From the NCBI GenBank assembly GCA_964583825.1, contig CAZOXM010000007.1:14351-78350 (forward strand): a stretch of DNA of 64,000 bases, written 5' to 3'. A program made the position numbers and the translations under genes. Below the pieces are notes generated by a model, which saw nothing but the letters and a program-made list of their open reading frames with translations, was not told the DNA's origin and searched no databases. Positions within the stretch are counted from its first letter, which is position 1. Every line of letters starts with the position of its first letter. Shown here piece after piece: positions 54,871-63,574 of this stretch. This stretch comes from GCA-1730015 sp964583825 (GTDB lineage: Bacteria > Pseudomonadota > Gammaproteobacteria > Granulosicoccales > Granulosicoccaceae).

Positions 54871-56919
54871 ATGAAATTAGCGCTACGTGTTGCATGTCTG
54901 TCTTTTTTTCTGGCTTTTACCGGTGTAGTCCGCGCTGCCGGCGAAATATCCGGCGTCGTCAGAAGCGAGAACGGCAGACCACTCGCCAACATCACCGTTA
55001 CCCTGATTACCGATACAGAAACTGATACTCGTCTTACTGACGCGTTTGGCAGATACGCGTTCACGTCACTGGTCAGCGGCAGCTACCGCATCGCTTATCA
55101 GGATCAGAACTTCCTTTTCAACACAGACGAGGATCCATACCCCGATGAAGGGACGGTTTACCTCGCACCGGCCCAGGACACCACGGTAGTGCTGCGGGAA
55201 GATCAGCGACTGACTGTGAGCGATGTGGTGTTATCTCGCGTTGACAGTGCTGATGAACGACAGAGCGAGGTGGTGGTGACCGAGTGTGAGCAGTTTGGCG
55301 ATGGCCAGACACCGCGAACATTCTCACATGCACTGATCAACGCTCGCAACATTACCTTCGATTGCAGCGGTACATTGCCGGTACCCGAGATTGTCATTGT
55401 CAAAGATGTTGTTATCAACGCGCCGCAGGGCGTGGTACTGCAGGCTGCTCATAGAAACAGAGTCATGCGGGTGATGCCTGGCATCGAGGTCAGCGTCACG
55501 GGGCTAGACATCACCGGTGGCAGATTCAGCGATGGTAGCGGTCTTTTTAATCTGGGTAACATCAGCCTGTCTGAGAGCGAAATCACCGGCAACAACGGTA
55601 GCACGGCAGTGGTGCTCAATGCCGGAGTGCTTGCGCTGAAGGGTGTGCGCCTTTTCCGCAATATTATTAACTACGATTCCGTATTCAAAAACTCCGGTGT
55701 GATTACGGGCACCGATGTTTCGATTGAAAGTCATGTGGCGAGTGCTGGTGCGGTAATTACAAACGAGGGTCGTATCGAACTCACACAGTGTCTTATTGAC
55801 GGGCTCGGCACTAATAACGTGTATTCCATCTCGAATCTTCCGGGTTCGACGTTCAAGCTCTTTAATTGCAACATCACAGATAGTGGCAGTCTGTTTTTCA
55901 ACGAGGGAACGCTTGAGATCTTCGACTCCTCCATTGATCGTAATCGGGGCGATCAGACGTTAATCGAAAGCGCCGGCGTACTGAAAATCGGAGGCACCGG
56001 CGTGACCGAAAACGAGGTGAGCGGCTTAATTATCTACAACGACGGGCTGGCAGAAATTTTAAACAGCACGATCAGTGGTAACCGCGCGGGTTTCTCGGTT
56101 TTCGGTAATGCGGACAACAGTGACGACTTTGTCGGTGTGGTCAGCAATGAAGGTCTGATGCGGGTTAGCAGCAGCACAATTGCCAACAACATACACCCGG
56201 GTTTTACCGAGCGTCAGCTGGGCAATGCCGGTGAGCTGGAGTTGACTAACTCTATTATTGTCGGGGGTGAAAACGGTGTCGCGTGTGGTGGAGTCGGGTT
56301 GGTGACCTCCCTCGGGCATAATCTGTACACAGACGGTACTTGCGGTGTGGCACAGCAGTCGGATAACCCTTTCGGGAATCCCGGATTGCAGCGGCTTGCA
56401 AACAATGGCGGTGCAGGAAAAACACATGCGCTGCTGCCGGACAGCGATGCGCTTGATGCCGGCAACTGCAACAACGGCACACTGTCGAAAGATCAGCGCG
56501 GCGTGACGCGAGCGCAGGGGCCGGCCTGTGACATCGGTGCTTTTGAGCTTGAGGTGTCCAGCACCTCAACGCCGGAGACTGACAATGGCGAAACTGACAA
56601 TGACAACAATCAGGAAACGGAAACCGATACCGGTGAAGATGCCAATAACGGGGAAGAAGAAGCTAACACAGGTGGCGATACCGACACCGGCGACAACGGT
56701 ACAGACACTGAATCGCCGGACTCTGTGGATGATACCGTCAATGAACAAACAACAGATGCAGCAGACACGCCAGAGACAAGTGGCGTTGCAGAAGACGGTA
56801 ACACCACTGGTGGTGCGGATGCGCAATCCGGCGGTGGTGTGATTTCCGGTTGCCAGATACTGATGCTCCTCGCTATTTTGCTGGTTAGTGGCTGGCGCAG
56901 GCTCGTCTTTCGTCGCTAA
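54871..56919 (+). CDS. Surface-anchored right-handed beta-helix protein
   Basis: This 682-residue protein has a signal peptide (1-22), a carboxypeptidase-regulatory-like beta-sandwich (about 26-110; GVVRSENGRPLANITVTL) and a beta-helix region (about 130-480) rich in N/S/T/G turns. The choice-of-anchor-Q-type segment (about 455-560) has ALDAGNC and DIGAFELE. An acidic D/N/E/T-rich linker (about 565-645) follows. The C-terminal tail has Gly-Gly-Gly, a Cys, a hydrophobic helix and an Arg-rich end (SGWRRLVFRR), which looks like a GlyGly-CTERM/rhombosortase-type sorting signal. Surface display is inferred; the ligand is unknown. Confidence 0.82.
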   Translation: MKLALRVACLSFFLAFTGVVRAAGEISGVVRSENGRPLANITVTLITDTETDTRLTDAFGRYAFTSLVSGSYRIAYQDQNFLFNTDEDPYPDEGTVYLAPAQDTTVVLREDQRLTVSDVVLSRVDSADERQSEVVVTECEQFGDGQTPRTFSHALINARNITFDCSGTLPVPEIVIVKDVVINAPQGVVLQAAHRNRVMRVMPGIEVSVTGLDITGGRFSDGSGLFNLGNISLSESEITGNNGSTAVVLNAGVLALKGVRLFRNIINYDSVFKNSGVITGTDVSIESHVASAGAVITNEGRIELTQCLIDGLGTNNVYSISNLPGSTFKLFNCNITDSGSLFFNEGTLEIFDSSIDRNRGDQTLIESAGVLKIGGTGVTENEVSGLIIYNDGLAEILNSTISGNRAGFSVFGNADNSDDFVGVVSNEGLMRVSSSTIANNIHPGFTERQLGNAGELELTNSIIVGGENGVACGGVGLVTSLGHNLYTDGTCGVAQQSDNPFGNPGLQRLANNGGAGKTHALLPDSDALDAGNCNNGTLSKDQRGVTRAQGPACDIGAFELEVSSTSTPETDNGETDNDNNQETETDTGEDANNGEEEANTGGDTDTGDNGTDTESPDSVDDTVNEQTTDAADTPETSGVAEDGNTTGGADAQSGGGVISGCQILMLLAILLVSGWRRLVFRR

Positions 56920-57103
56920 ACGGGGAGGGCTGATTTGTCGGGTCAGGCTCATCTGGCGATCCATATCTCCCGCACTTCCTGAACGGCGTGCCGCTGTTAT
57001 TTGCTTCGGTGTCGTTTAAAATTGCGGCGGCGACCACGCGCATTCGGGGCAAACCGATAGTCGAGTTAACTGGCCGCACTTATTTGCCTGCTGAGGAAAT
57101 GCT

Positions 57104-58159
57104 ATGAAACCCGTCGTGATCTTCGATCCGCATTGGCGCACTGTGAGTGAGTTGTTTTCGGAACCGGCCTATGCGGAGTTTTCTCAGCAGTTCGACATTG
57201 TCTGGGGGCGTGATGAGCCGGTGCCTTCCGACGTCCTGCAGCATGCCTGGCCGGATGCGTTTGCCTACATTGCTGCCGAACCGGTGATCGACAGTGCATT
57301 ACTGGCACAAGCACCGTCACTGCGTGCAGTGGTTGAAGTGTCCGGTGCCTTTCCAGAGACCATTGACTACCATGCGTGCGCACAGAGAGGCGTCGAGGTG
57401 TTGTCCTGTGCTCCGGGTTTTCGCAACGCGGTGGCCGAGATGGGACTGGCGATGGCATTGAGTGCGGCGCGTGGTCTGATCACGGAACACGAGGCCTTCC
57501 GAAGTGGCGGAGAACGCTGGCTCGAAGACAACTCGCTCACTGATTTCACGCTATATGGAGGCCATGTCGGATTTGTCGGGTTTGGTCAGATTGCGCGTGA
57601 ATTGACCCGGCTGCTGGCGCCATTTAATGCACAAATAAGAGCGTTTGACCCGTGGCTGTCGCAGGATCAGGTGGATCAGTTCAACGTTGAGTTGTGCAGC
57701 CTTGAGGAACTGGCGTCATTATCGCGCTGCCTGTTTGTTACTGCGTCTCCCACCCGCGAGAATCAGGGCCTCGTGTCGAGGCAGGTCCTGGCTGCGCTGA
57801 AGGATCATTCCCTGGTTGTGGTGCTGAGTCGGGCCCATCTGATCGACTTCGACGCGCTCGCGGACGAAGCGGTCAGTGGTCGCCTGCGAGTAGCCACCGA
57901 TGTATACCCGGAGGAACCACTTGCCGCGACGCATCCGCTGCGCAGCACCCCCAACGCATTGTTGTCTCCTCATCGCGCCGCGGCGGTTGACAGAGGTCGG
58001 CAGTTAATTGGCGACATGATTCTGCACGATTTGAAAGCGATTGAGGCTGGAAGCGGGGGCGGGCGTCAACTCGCCACAGTTAACCCCGACACAATTGCCG
58101 ATCTGGCCGGTGTCGGTGATGCCAGCCAGGTAGCAGATATGGCCGCCACCCGGCAATGA
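57104..58159 (+). CDS. D-2-hydroxyacid dehydrogenase family protein
   Basis: This 351-residue NAD(P)-dependent oxidoreductase has the Rossmann motif GFVGFGQIA (156-164) and the three catalytic residues of the family: Arg243 (LSRAHLID), Glu271 (DVYPEEP) and His290 (SPHRAAA). The substrate-binding N-terminal domain is divergent, so phosphoglycerate, glyoxylate or another 2-oxoacid cannot be distinguished. The C-terminal 30 residues are an extra tail. There is no clear operon partner. Confidence 0.88.
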   Translation: MKPVVIFDPHWRTVSELFSEPAYAEFSQQFDIVWGRDEPVPSDVLQHAWPDAFAYIAAEPVIDSALLAQAPSLRAVVEVSGAFPETIDYHACAQRGVEVLSCAPGFRNAVAEMGLAMALSAARGLITEHEAFRSGGERWLEDNSLTDFTLYGGHVGFVGFGQIARELTRLLAPFNAQIRAFDPWLSQDQVDQFNVELCSLEELASLSRCLFVTASPTRENQGLVSRQVLAALKDHSLVVVLSRAHLIDFDALADEAVSGRLRVATDVYPEEPLAATHPLRSTPNALLSPHRAAAVDRGRQLIGDMILHDLKAIEAGSGGGRQLATVNPDTIADLAGVGDASQVADMAATRQ

Positions 58160-58328
58160 GACACACTGCTCACCCGCTGCACTCGTTAAACACTGACAGT
58201 GGTAAGCTACTTGCTTGCCTCACCGTTTGGCTGCCACTTCCGGATTTTTCGTCGAATCACGGTATGCGTTGTATGTATGGCACGGGTTGGCTTGAGGGCA
58301 GGCATTATGATTGGGTTGGGGAGTTGAT

Positions 58329-58586
58329 ATGGCGATCGTCTATTGTCGATCCTGCAAGCGAAAAATAACGCGTATGGATACCACCTGTCCACGCTGCGGT
58401 GCGCCTACCAGCAAGCTGATGCCAGTGTTTCTGGGGATTATTTTTATCGCACTTTGCGCCGTTTTCTACAACGTGATCAGCAAGTCTGGCAAGCGCGAAT
58501 CGATTGACGTTGTCGTAACGCCATCGTCCAAGACGGTCATCGACCGGTCCGGCAGTTTTGTCGCCGGCTCTGAGGATACGCAATAG
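58329..58586 (+). CDS. Small zinc-ribbon membrane protein
   Basis: This 85-residue protein has two CxxC knuckles (YCRSCK and CPRCGAP) forming a zinc ribbon at the N-terminus, then one membrane helix (about residues 32-50) and a short polar tail. GGGGAG lies about six bases upstream of the ATG. I do not recognise a specific family. The zinc ribbon probably faces the cytosol. Confidence 0.7.
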   Translation: MAIVYCRSCKRKITRMDTTCPRCGAPTSKLMPVFLGIIFIALCAVFYNVISKSGKRESIDVVVTPSSKTVIDRSGSFVAGSEDTQ

Positions 58587-59044
58587 CACCGTCTCCTTGA
58601 CTGAAAACCCCCGGACAGTACGGGGGCGCTACTTGCAATTCGTGCACGGCGGTAACGCTTCGGGCAACCACACTCTTTCCTTTGCACGACTACTCATTCT
58701 GCCTGAGTACCTGTTTTTTAGAGTCACATTCCAATAACAGGTACAGCAATCCTGGTGTTTACTTGCCTAGGGAGAACGCCCATGGCAGATGATGGAGCGA
58801 CTCAATCGAGGAACGTACGGCCGTGATTCGCCAAAAGGTTGCATAGAACCGATTGCTGTCAGGTTACGGTTGGCCGGTGTTCGAGCGGTGCTGTACAACG
58901 TTTGTAAGCCTGCGCTAAACCTAAACAGTTTGAAGTTGTGGCCGGTCCTTCAGGAAAGAAACACACCGGTTGGGAGACACGGCCATGAAACCTGTCGCGT
59001 CAGTTTTCGACCGCAGTCTGTACCTTAAATAACCGAAGGCCTGT
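58587..59044. other. Gene-free stretch with two hairpins
   Basis: No convincing gene is seen. CCCCCG/CGGGGG (58608-58626) forms a hairpin just after the zinc-ribbon gene and may end its transcript. GTACCTGTT (58707-58715) and AACAGGTAC (58736-58744) are perfect 9-base arms 20 bases apart. A 79-codon frame at 58789-59028 has no protein-like features. Confidence 0.5.
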
Positions 59045-59452
59045 TTAACCCGGTGTATCCGTTGAATGCTCACTCAGTGAGTTTAAAAACAAACCCACTC
59101 CGCCAAACGCCAGCACCAGGATAACCAGCAGGTCAAAGGCTGACATACTTCGAAAAGTAAAGTTGACCGAAGATATAACGCCGAAGATCAGCGCTATCAG
59201 TGATCCGATTGCCAGTAACCACCCGAAGAAAGAACGTCGATCATAAAAAATCATCGCGACGCCGAACAGGAACGGAATCATGATCATGCCACTGGTAACG
59301 CCGTAGCCGCCGAAGGAGAAAACGCGGTATCCGAACCCAAAGCGAGCCTGTACAACAATTGCGTTCAGCAGCAGATAGAAGCCACCGCACATCATCACAA
59401 GGCCTGCGATAAACTTCAAATGACCGCCCGGTGTGCCGCCTGCACCTTTCAT
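59045..59452 (-). CDS. Hypothetical four-helix integral membrane protein
   Basis: This 135-residue protein has four strongly hydrophobic segments (about 12-32, 45-67, 75-97 and 105-125), with the charged pair YDRRSF between the second and third. I do not recognise the family. The ATG is preceded by no strong ribosome site. It lies 55 bases downstream of the amidotransferase gene on the same strand, so co-transcription is possible. Confidence 0.6.
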   Translation of the reverse strand: MKGAGGTPGGHLKFIAGLVMMCGGFYLLLNAIVVQARFGFGYRVFSFGGYGVTSGMIMIPFLFGVAMIFYDRRSFFGWLLAIGSLIALIFGVISSVNFTFRSMSAFDLLVILVLAFGGVGLFLNSLSEHSTDTPG

Positions 59453-59507
59453 TTTAAGTCCCGATGGTTGGTGTGTTACACGCCGTGATAGGTATGAAGC
59501 TGTTTGT

Positions 59508-60272
59508 TCAGGCTGCCTGTGTTTTCAGGGCTTCGCCGAACGCCTGAAACAGTTGCTGGTTAACCGGGTTGGACTGCGGGTCAAACTCCGCGTGCCACTG
59601 TACGCCGACCGCAAAGCCCGGTGCCTCAGCGATTCGAATAGCCTCGATCGTTGAATCTTCCGCAATCCCTTCCACCACCACCCGTTTACCCGGCTCGAGA
59701 ATGCCCTGTCCGTGCAGCGAGTTAACCCGAATAGTCTGCTTGCCGTAAAGATTGAAAAAGTAACCGCCGGGCACCAGCGACACATCGTGGCGGTCGGCAA
59801 ACACATAGTCAATGTCCGGGTGGATATCGCCGTTTTCGAGCCGGGGCATACGGTGGTTCAGGCGGCCGGGCAGGTCACGGATTTCCGGGTGCAGGGTGCC
59901 ACCGAAAGCCACATTCATTTCCTGAAAGCCGCGGCAGATGCCGAGCAGCGGGACGCCACGTGCGACACAGGCGTCGATCAGTGCCAGTGCAACGCTGTCG
60001 CGATTGTCGTCGTAGGGTTCGTAGTCCGGTGACGGTGCCGCTCCATAGTGGGTTGGGTGTACGTTGGCGCGGGCACCGGTCAGCAGAATCCCGTCTACCG
60101 TGTCCAGCAATGAGTCGATGTCTGTGATCTGAGGTACCGCGGCAAACAGGAGCGGCAAAGCGCCTGCGACTTCAGCCACCGCACGGAAGTTTTTCTCGCC
60201 TCCCATCTGAATGTAGAAACGGTCTTCCAGATGGTAGGAATTGCCGATGATGCCAACAACTGGCCTGCTCAC
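59508..60272 (-). CDS. Class I glutamine amidotransferase, gamma-glutamyl-GABA hydrolase-like
   Basis: This 254-residue peptidase C26-family hydrolase has the nucleophile Cys113 in LGICRGFQE, with His227 and Glu229 in VQWHAEFDP. The family includes PuuD, which frees 4-aminobutyrate from its gamma-glutamyl conjugate in putrescine breakdown. No puu genes are nearby, so the exact substrate is open. The start is GTG. It lies downstream of the TrpB-like gene on the same strand, 63 bases away. Confidence 0.88.
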   Translation of the reverse strand: MSRPVVGIIGNSYHLEDRFYIQMGGEKNFRAVAEVAGALPLLFAAVPQITDIDSLLDTVDGILLTGARANVHPTHYGAAPSPDYEPYDDNRDSVALALIDACVARGVPLLGICRGFQEMNVAFGGTLHPEIRDLPGRLNHRMPRLENGDIHPDIDYVFADRHDVSLVPGGYFFNLYGKQTIRVNSLHGQGILEPGKRVVVEGIAEDSTIEAIRIAEAPGFAVGVQWHAEFDPQSNPVNQQLFQAFGEALKTQAA

Positions 60273-60335
60273 GTGGTTACCTCGGATAACACTATGGATG
60301 AGTTGATAAAATAATCGTGCCGGTTAACCGGTAGC

Positions 60336-61703
60336 CTAACCCGTCGCGACGGAAGGCAGTCCTGCCAGTGCCATCGCCAGTTCGGACTCATCATAGGTCT
60401 GGTTGTTGAGCTTGCCTTCGAAGTAGTCCATATACGCCTGCATATCGAAGTGCCCGTGTCCGCACAGGTTAAACAAAATCGTCTCGCTTTTGCCTTCTTC
60501 CTTACAGCGCAATGCTTCCACAATAGCACCTCTGACTGCATGTGTTGCCTCGGGCGCGGGAATGATACTTTCGGTGCGACCGAACAGCACGCCGGCTTCG
60601 AAGCATTCCAGTTGATCGAGTGCTACGGATTCGATCAGATCGAGTTCCTGTAAGTGGCTCACCAGCGGCGCCATGCCGTGATAGCGCAACCCGCCGGCGT
60701 GAAAGCCCGAAGGAATAAAGCCTGCCCCGAGCGTGTGCATTTTTACCATCGGTGCCATCTTCGCGGTGTCACCATAGTCATAGGCAAACTTGCCACGGGT
60801 CAGTGAAGGGCAGGCTGCAGGTTCAGTGGCGACGATTCTGACATCCTGTCCGCCGCGCAGTTTTTCGCCAATAAACGGAAAGGTGATACCGGCAAAGTTA
60901 CTGCCGCCACCGGTACAGCCAACCACCACATCCGGGTAGTCACCTGCCATGTCCATTTGTCGCATGGCTTCCTGACCGACGATCGTCTGATGCAGCAGTA
61001 CATGGTTCAGCACGCTGCCGAGTGCGTATTTGGTGTCGTCGTTGGTGGCGGCCACTTCGACCGCCTCGCTGATCGCGATGCCGAGGCTGCCGGTGCTGTC
61101 CGGGGTTTGCTCAAGGATAGCGCGGCCTGCCTGCGTTTCATTACTGGGGCTGGCCACACAGCTCGCGCCGTAGGTCTCCATCATCGCTTTGCGGTAGGGC
61201 TTCTGACCGAAACTCACTTTGACCATAAACACTTTCACTTCCAGATCAAACAGTGCGGCAGCATAGGCCAGTGACGACCCCCACTGACCGGCGCCGGTTT
61301 CGGTGCTCAACTTTTTCACTCCCTGCGCTGCGTTATAAAACGCCTGCGGCACCGCCGTATTCGGCTTGTGACTGCCGGAAGGACTGACGCCCTCGTATTT
61401 GTAGTAAATTTTGGCCGGTGTATCGAGCGCCTTCTCGAGTCGATGCGCCCGGTAGAGCGGTGTCGGACGCCATTGACAGTACGCATCCCGTACCGGCTCC
61501 GGAATCTGGATTTCACGCTCCTGTGACACCTCCTGCATGATCAGCTCCATGGGAAACAATGGCGCCAGATCATCCGGCCCGACCGGCTCACCCGTGGCCG
61601 GATGCAGCGGCGGCGACAGCGGCTGCGGCAGATCCGCCTGGATGTTGTACCAGAATTTGGGGATGTCGCTCTCGGTGAGGAGGAACTTGGTTTGATCGGT
61701 CAT
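60336..61703 (-). CDS. TrpB-like PLP-dependent enzyme (TrpB2 type)
   Basis: This 455-residue protein belongs to the TrpB2 branch of tryptophan synthase beta chains. The PLP lysine is Lys113 in SGSHKPNTA. GAGQWGSS and the glycine loop GCTGGGSNFAG are intact. It is longer than TrpB1 at the N-terminus, as is usual for TrpB2. There is no trpA nearby, so it probably salvages indole or uses another substrate rather than serving the canonical synthase complex. The G-rich repeat region begins about 60 bases upstream of its start. Confidence 0.9.
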   Translation of the reverse strand: MTDQTKFLLTESDIPKFWYNIQADLPQPLSPPLHPATGEPVGPDDLAPLFPMELIMQEVSQEREIQIPEPVRDAYCQWRPTPLYRAHRLEKALDTPAKIYYKYEGVSPSGSHKPNTAVPQAFYNAAQGVKKLSTETGAGQWGSSLAYAAALFDLEVKVFMVKVSFGQKPYRKAMMETYGASCVASPSNETQAGRAILEQTPDSTGSLGIAISEAVEVAATNDDTKYALGSVLNHVLLHQTIVGQEAMRQMDMAGDYPDVVVGCTGGGSNFAGITFPFIGEKLRGGQDVRIVATEPAACPSLTRGKFAYDYGDTAKMAPMVKMHTLGAGFIPSGFHAGGLRYHGMAPLVSHLQELDLIESVALDQLECFEAGVLFGRTESIIPAPEATHAVRGAIVEALRCKEEGKSETILFNLCGHGHFDMQAYMDYFEGKLNNQTYDESELAMALAGLPSVATG

Positions 61704-62127
61704 GAGGTGGTGTCTTTCGGTGGTTGCTTGCTTTGATTAGGGTAAACGAGGTGTATTTGGATGTACACCTGCGGTGGGGGTGGGTTTTGGGTTTTCACCT
61801 GGCGGTGGGCTTGAGCGTCATCACCTGCGGTGGGCCTTACTTTTAAAAAGACTAAAAGTAAGCAAAAGTCTTTTTGCTGCTGATCTGCCCTTTGGGTTGC
61901 CTGCGGCAATTCCGGTCGATAACGCTCCACCGGGTCGCGCTGATCGCACATCCTTGTGCGGCAGCGCTAACGCGCCATCCCTGGCGCTTTTACCCGGCTC
62001 CACGTTATCGCCCGGAACGGATCAAACGCGGGGTGCGGGTTAGGTCGCCTGCAAATGATCACCTTCAAAATCTAGAACGTAAGAACGGTACTAAATTCCG
62101 TTATTATGTATCAGGGTTCCAAAACGG
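61704..62127. repeat. G-rich dispersed-repeat region with alternative hairpins
   Basis: This gene-free stretch contains the unit CACCTGCGGTGGG at 61766-61778 and 61822-61834, and the variant CACCTGGCGGTGGG at 61796-61809. Two competing hairpins follow: CTTACTTTT/AAAAGTAAG (61836-61862), and AAAAAGACT/AGTCTTTTT (61845-61875), which ends in a T run like a terminator. Similar sequences recur in other proteobacterial genomes as intergenic repeats, as far as I recall. A related copy starts at 63968. Confidence 0.65.
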
Positions 62128-62505
62128 TCAGGGGCGGTAAAATAGGTACTTCATGACAAACGCAAATAACCCGAGGACAGTTGCTGTTGTGGCGCCAATC
62201 AGGGTGATCATAACTGAGTCTGATATTTCAAAGAAACCGCCCATCTGAACACAGCCGTCTATCAGCAGGATTGCGATCACCACAACTATCCAGTTGATTG
62301 CCAGAAGGAATACCCTTTCCGAGTATATTTTTCGGTCTTTCTGATCACTTCGTTCTCGTTCATTCTCTAAACGAAACGAAACAACTTTTTGATGCTGCTC
62401 TTCTAGCAGTGTAAATTCGTCAGGGTGGCTTTCAACCGAGCCACGAACAGAGTAATTACGTGGCGGTTCTAGGCTTGTCGGCTTAGCCTGATCGCTCTCT
62501 GTCAA
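62128..62505 (-). CDS. Two-helix membrane protein of the P63C-linked cassette
   Basis: This 125-residue protein has a charged N-terminal half with a predicted coiled coil (about 30-65, LEEQHQKVVSFRLENERERS-like) and two membrane helices (about 66-85 and 97-120). The start appears to be TTG and lies 23 bases inside the 3' end of the P63C-type gene, so the two are coupled. I do not recognise the family. Helix-pair proteins in accessory loci are often membrane effectors, but nothing here shows that. Confidence 0.6.
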   Translation of the reverse strand: MTESDQAKPTSLEPPRNYSVRGSVESHPDEFTLLEEQHQKVVSFRLENERERSDQKDRKIYSERVFLLAINWIVVVIAILLIDGCVQMGGFFEISDSVMITLIGATTATVLGLFAFVMKYLFYRP

Positions 62506-63296
62506 ACCAGTCTCTCATTGCATCCCGAGTGATGTCCGTATTTCTCGGGATCCTACCTTGGTATTTATCGAATATGTCCTTCCAAGGAGTGCCTTCATCG
62601 TGAGTCATATTTGAAAGCTGTGTCGCAGAGAATTTGCCGTATACCCTCCAAATCTCTGACAGACCGAAATATTGAGGTCTGCGGACATTTTTTTCGTCAT
62701 AGTCGATCCCTCTGAGCCTAAACAACTGCTCGTAATACTCATTTGGGAAAGTCTTGACCCAAGGTTGCAGTTCCTTTGCGATGAATGCTTCGAGTATTTG
62801 AGCAAGTGCATTCGGCGCTCTCATACTGATATCCGGTAGCTTCATCTACAAGGGAGATAATGGCGACATGAGCAAGCCCGCGCATAATAATCTGCGCTTT
62901 GTCGGCAATCTTCTCTTGCCTCTCTCCCAACACGCCGTCCTCTTGCGCATCCAGCCATACATCGCAGATATTAGGGATAATTTCTGCCCGAATGCCGTGC
63001 GCCACTTTTCCGGTATCGGTTCTGTACCTCACAGCTAACTCGCGCACCTCACCTAAGTGACTGATTATATAGGGTTCTAAGTTCTTAAAAGCTAGATAAA
63101 GGGGTACATTGTGCACTGAAGATTTTGGGTCTTTTCGGCGCACCGATAAAGCTCCACTGCGATACATGCCCATGACATTCATGAAGTCAGTTTCAGTAAG
63201 AACCCGAGTTTCATCGGATAAAACCGCGCAAGGTATTTCAGAACCAGCGAGCTTAAGTTCGCCGGTATATACAGCTTGAGGTAGCAGGATTTGCGA
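62483..63296 (-). pseudogene. P63C-domain protein, frameshifted and lacking a start codon
   Basis: Two frames together match one P63C-family protein of about 270 residues. The upstream frame has GELKLAGSEIPCAVL, RVLTETDF and IRAEIIPNICDVWLDA, and ends in DEATGYQYE. The downstream frame resumes at APNALAQILEAFIAKELQPW and FRLRGIDYDE. Restoring two bases in the GAGAG run near 62821 would join them. At the 5' end, TAA at 63297-63299 precedes the first homologous codons and no ATG, GTG or TTG is in place. So the gene is broken twice, unless sequencing error explains the shift. P63C proteins occur in phage and accessory loci; their function is poorly known. Confidence 0.75.
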
Positions 63297-63313
63297 TTAC
63301 AGGGAAAAGTGAT

Positions 63314-63336
63314 AGTATGTACAAAAAATATATACT
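63314..63336. promoter_or_regulatory. Candidate VapB operator
   Basis: An imperfect inverted repeat, AGTATGTA (63314-63321) and TATATACT (63329-63336), has 7 of 8 matching positions and lies just upstream of vapB. Autoregulation by VapB-VapC binding to such a site is typical of the family. Confidence 0.45.
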
Positions 63337-63343
63337 TTCTACA

Positions 63344-63574
63344 ATGTCGAAAAAAGCCAAGTTATTCAAGAATGGTGGGTCTCAGGCCGTGCGTCTGCCT
63401 GCTGAATATCGTATCGAAGGTGATGAAGTTCAGATCGAGAAAATCGGCAATACGCTTGTACTGCGGCCGGTCAAGCACAGTTGGGGCGATTTCTTTGCTG
63501 ATCCGAACACCGCACCAGATGATTTCATGCAGGACCGTGACGATGAGCCACCACAGGAACGCGAGTTGTTCTGA
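63344..63574 (+). CDS. vapB: Antitoxin of VapBC-type system (AbrB/MazE-like)
   Basis: This 76-residue antitoxin has an N-terminal swapped-hairpin DNA-binding domain (AKLFKNGGSQAVRLPAEYR and VQIEKIGNTLVL) and a C-terminal disordered, acidic toxin-binding tail rich in D/E/P (DDFMQDRDDEPPQERELF). The ATG at 63344 gives the usual length; an ATG at 63317 would add nine residues and run through the probable operator. It overlaps vapC by one base. Confidence 0.88.
   Translation: MSKKAKLFKNGGSQAVRLPAEYRIEGDEVQIEKIGNTLVLRPVKHSWGDFFADPNTAPDDFMQDRDDEPPQERELF

Noticed and set aside
58789..59028. 79-codon open frame after the zinc-ribbon gene
   Set aside because: No hydrophobic segment, motif or compositional sign of a protein, and no ribosome site before the ATG.
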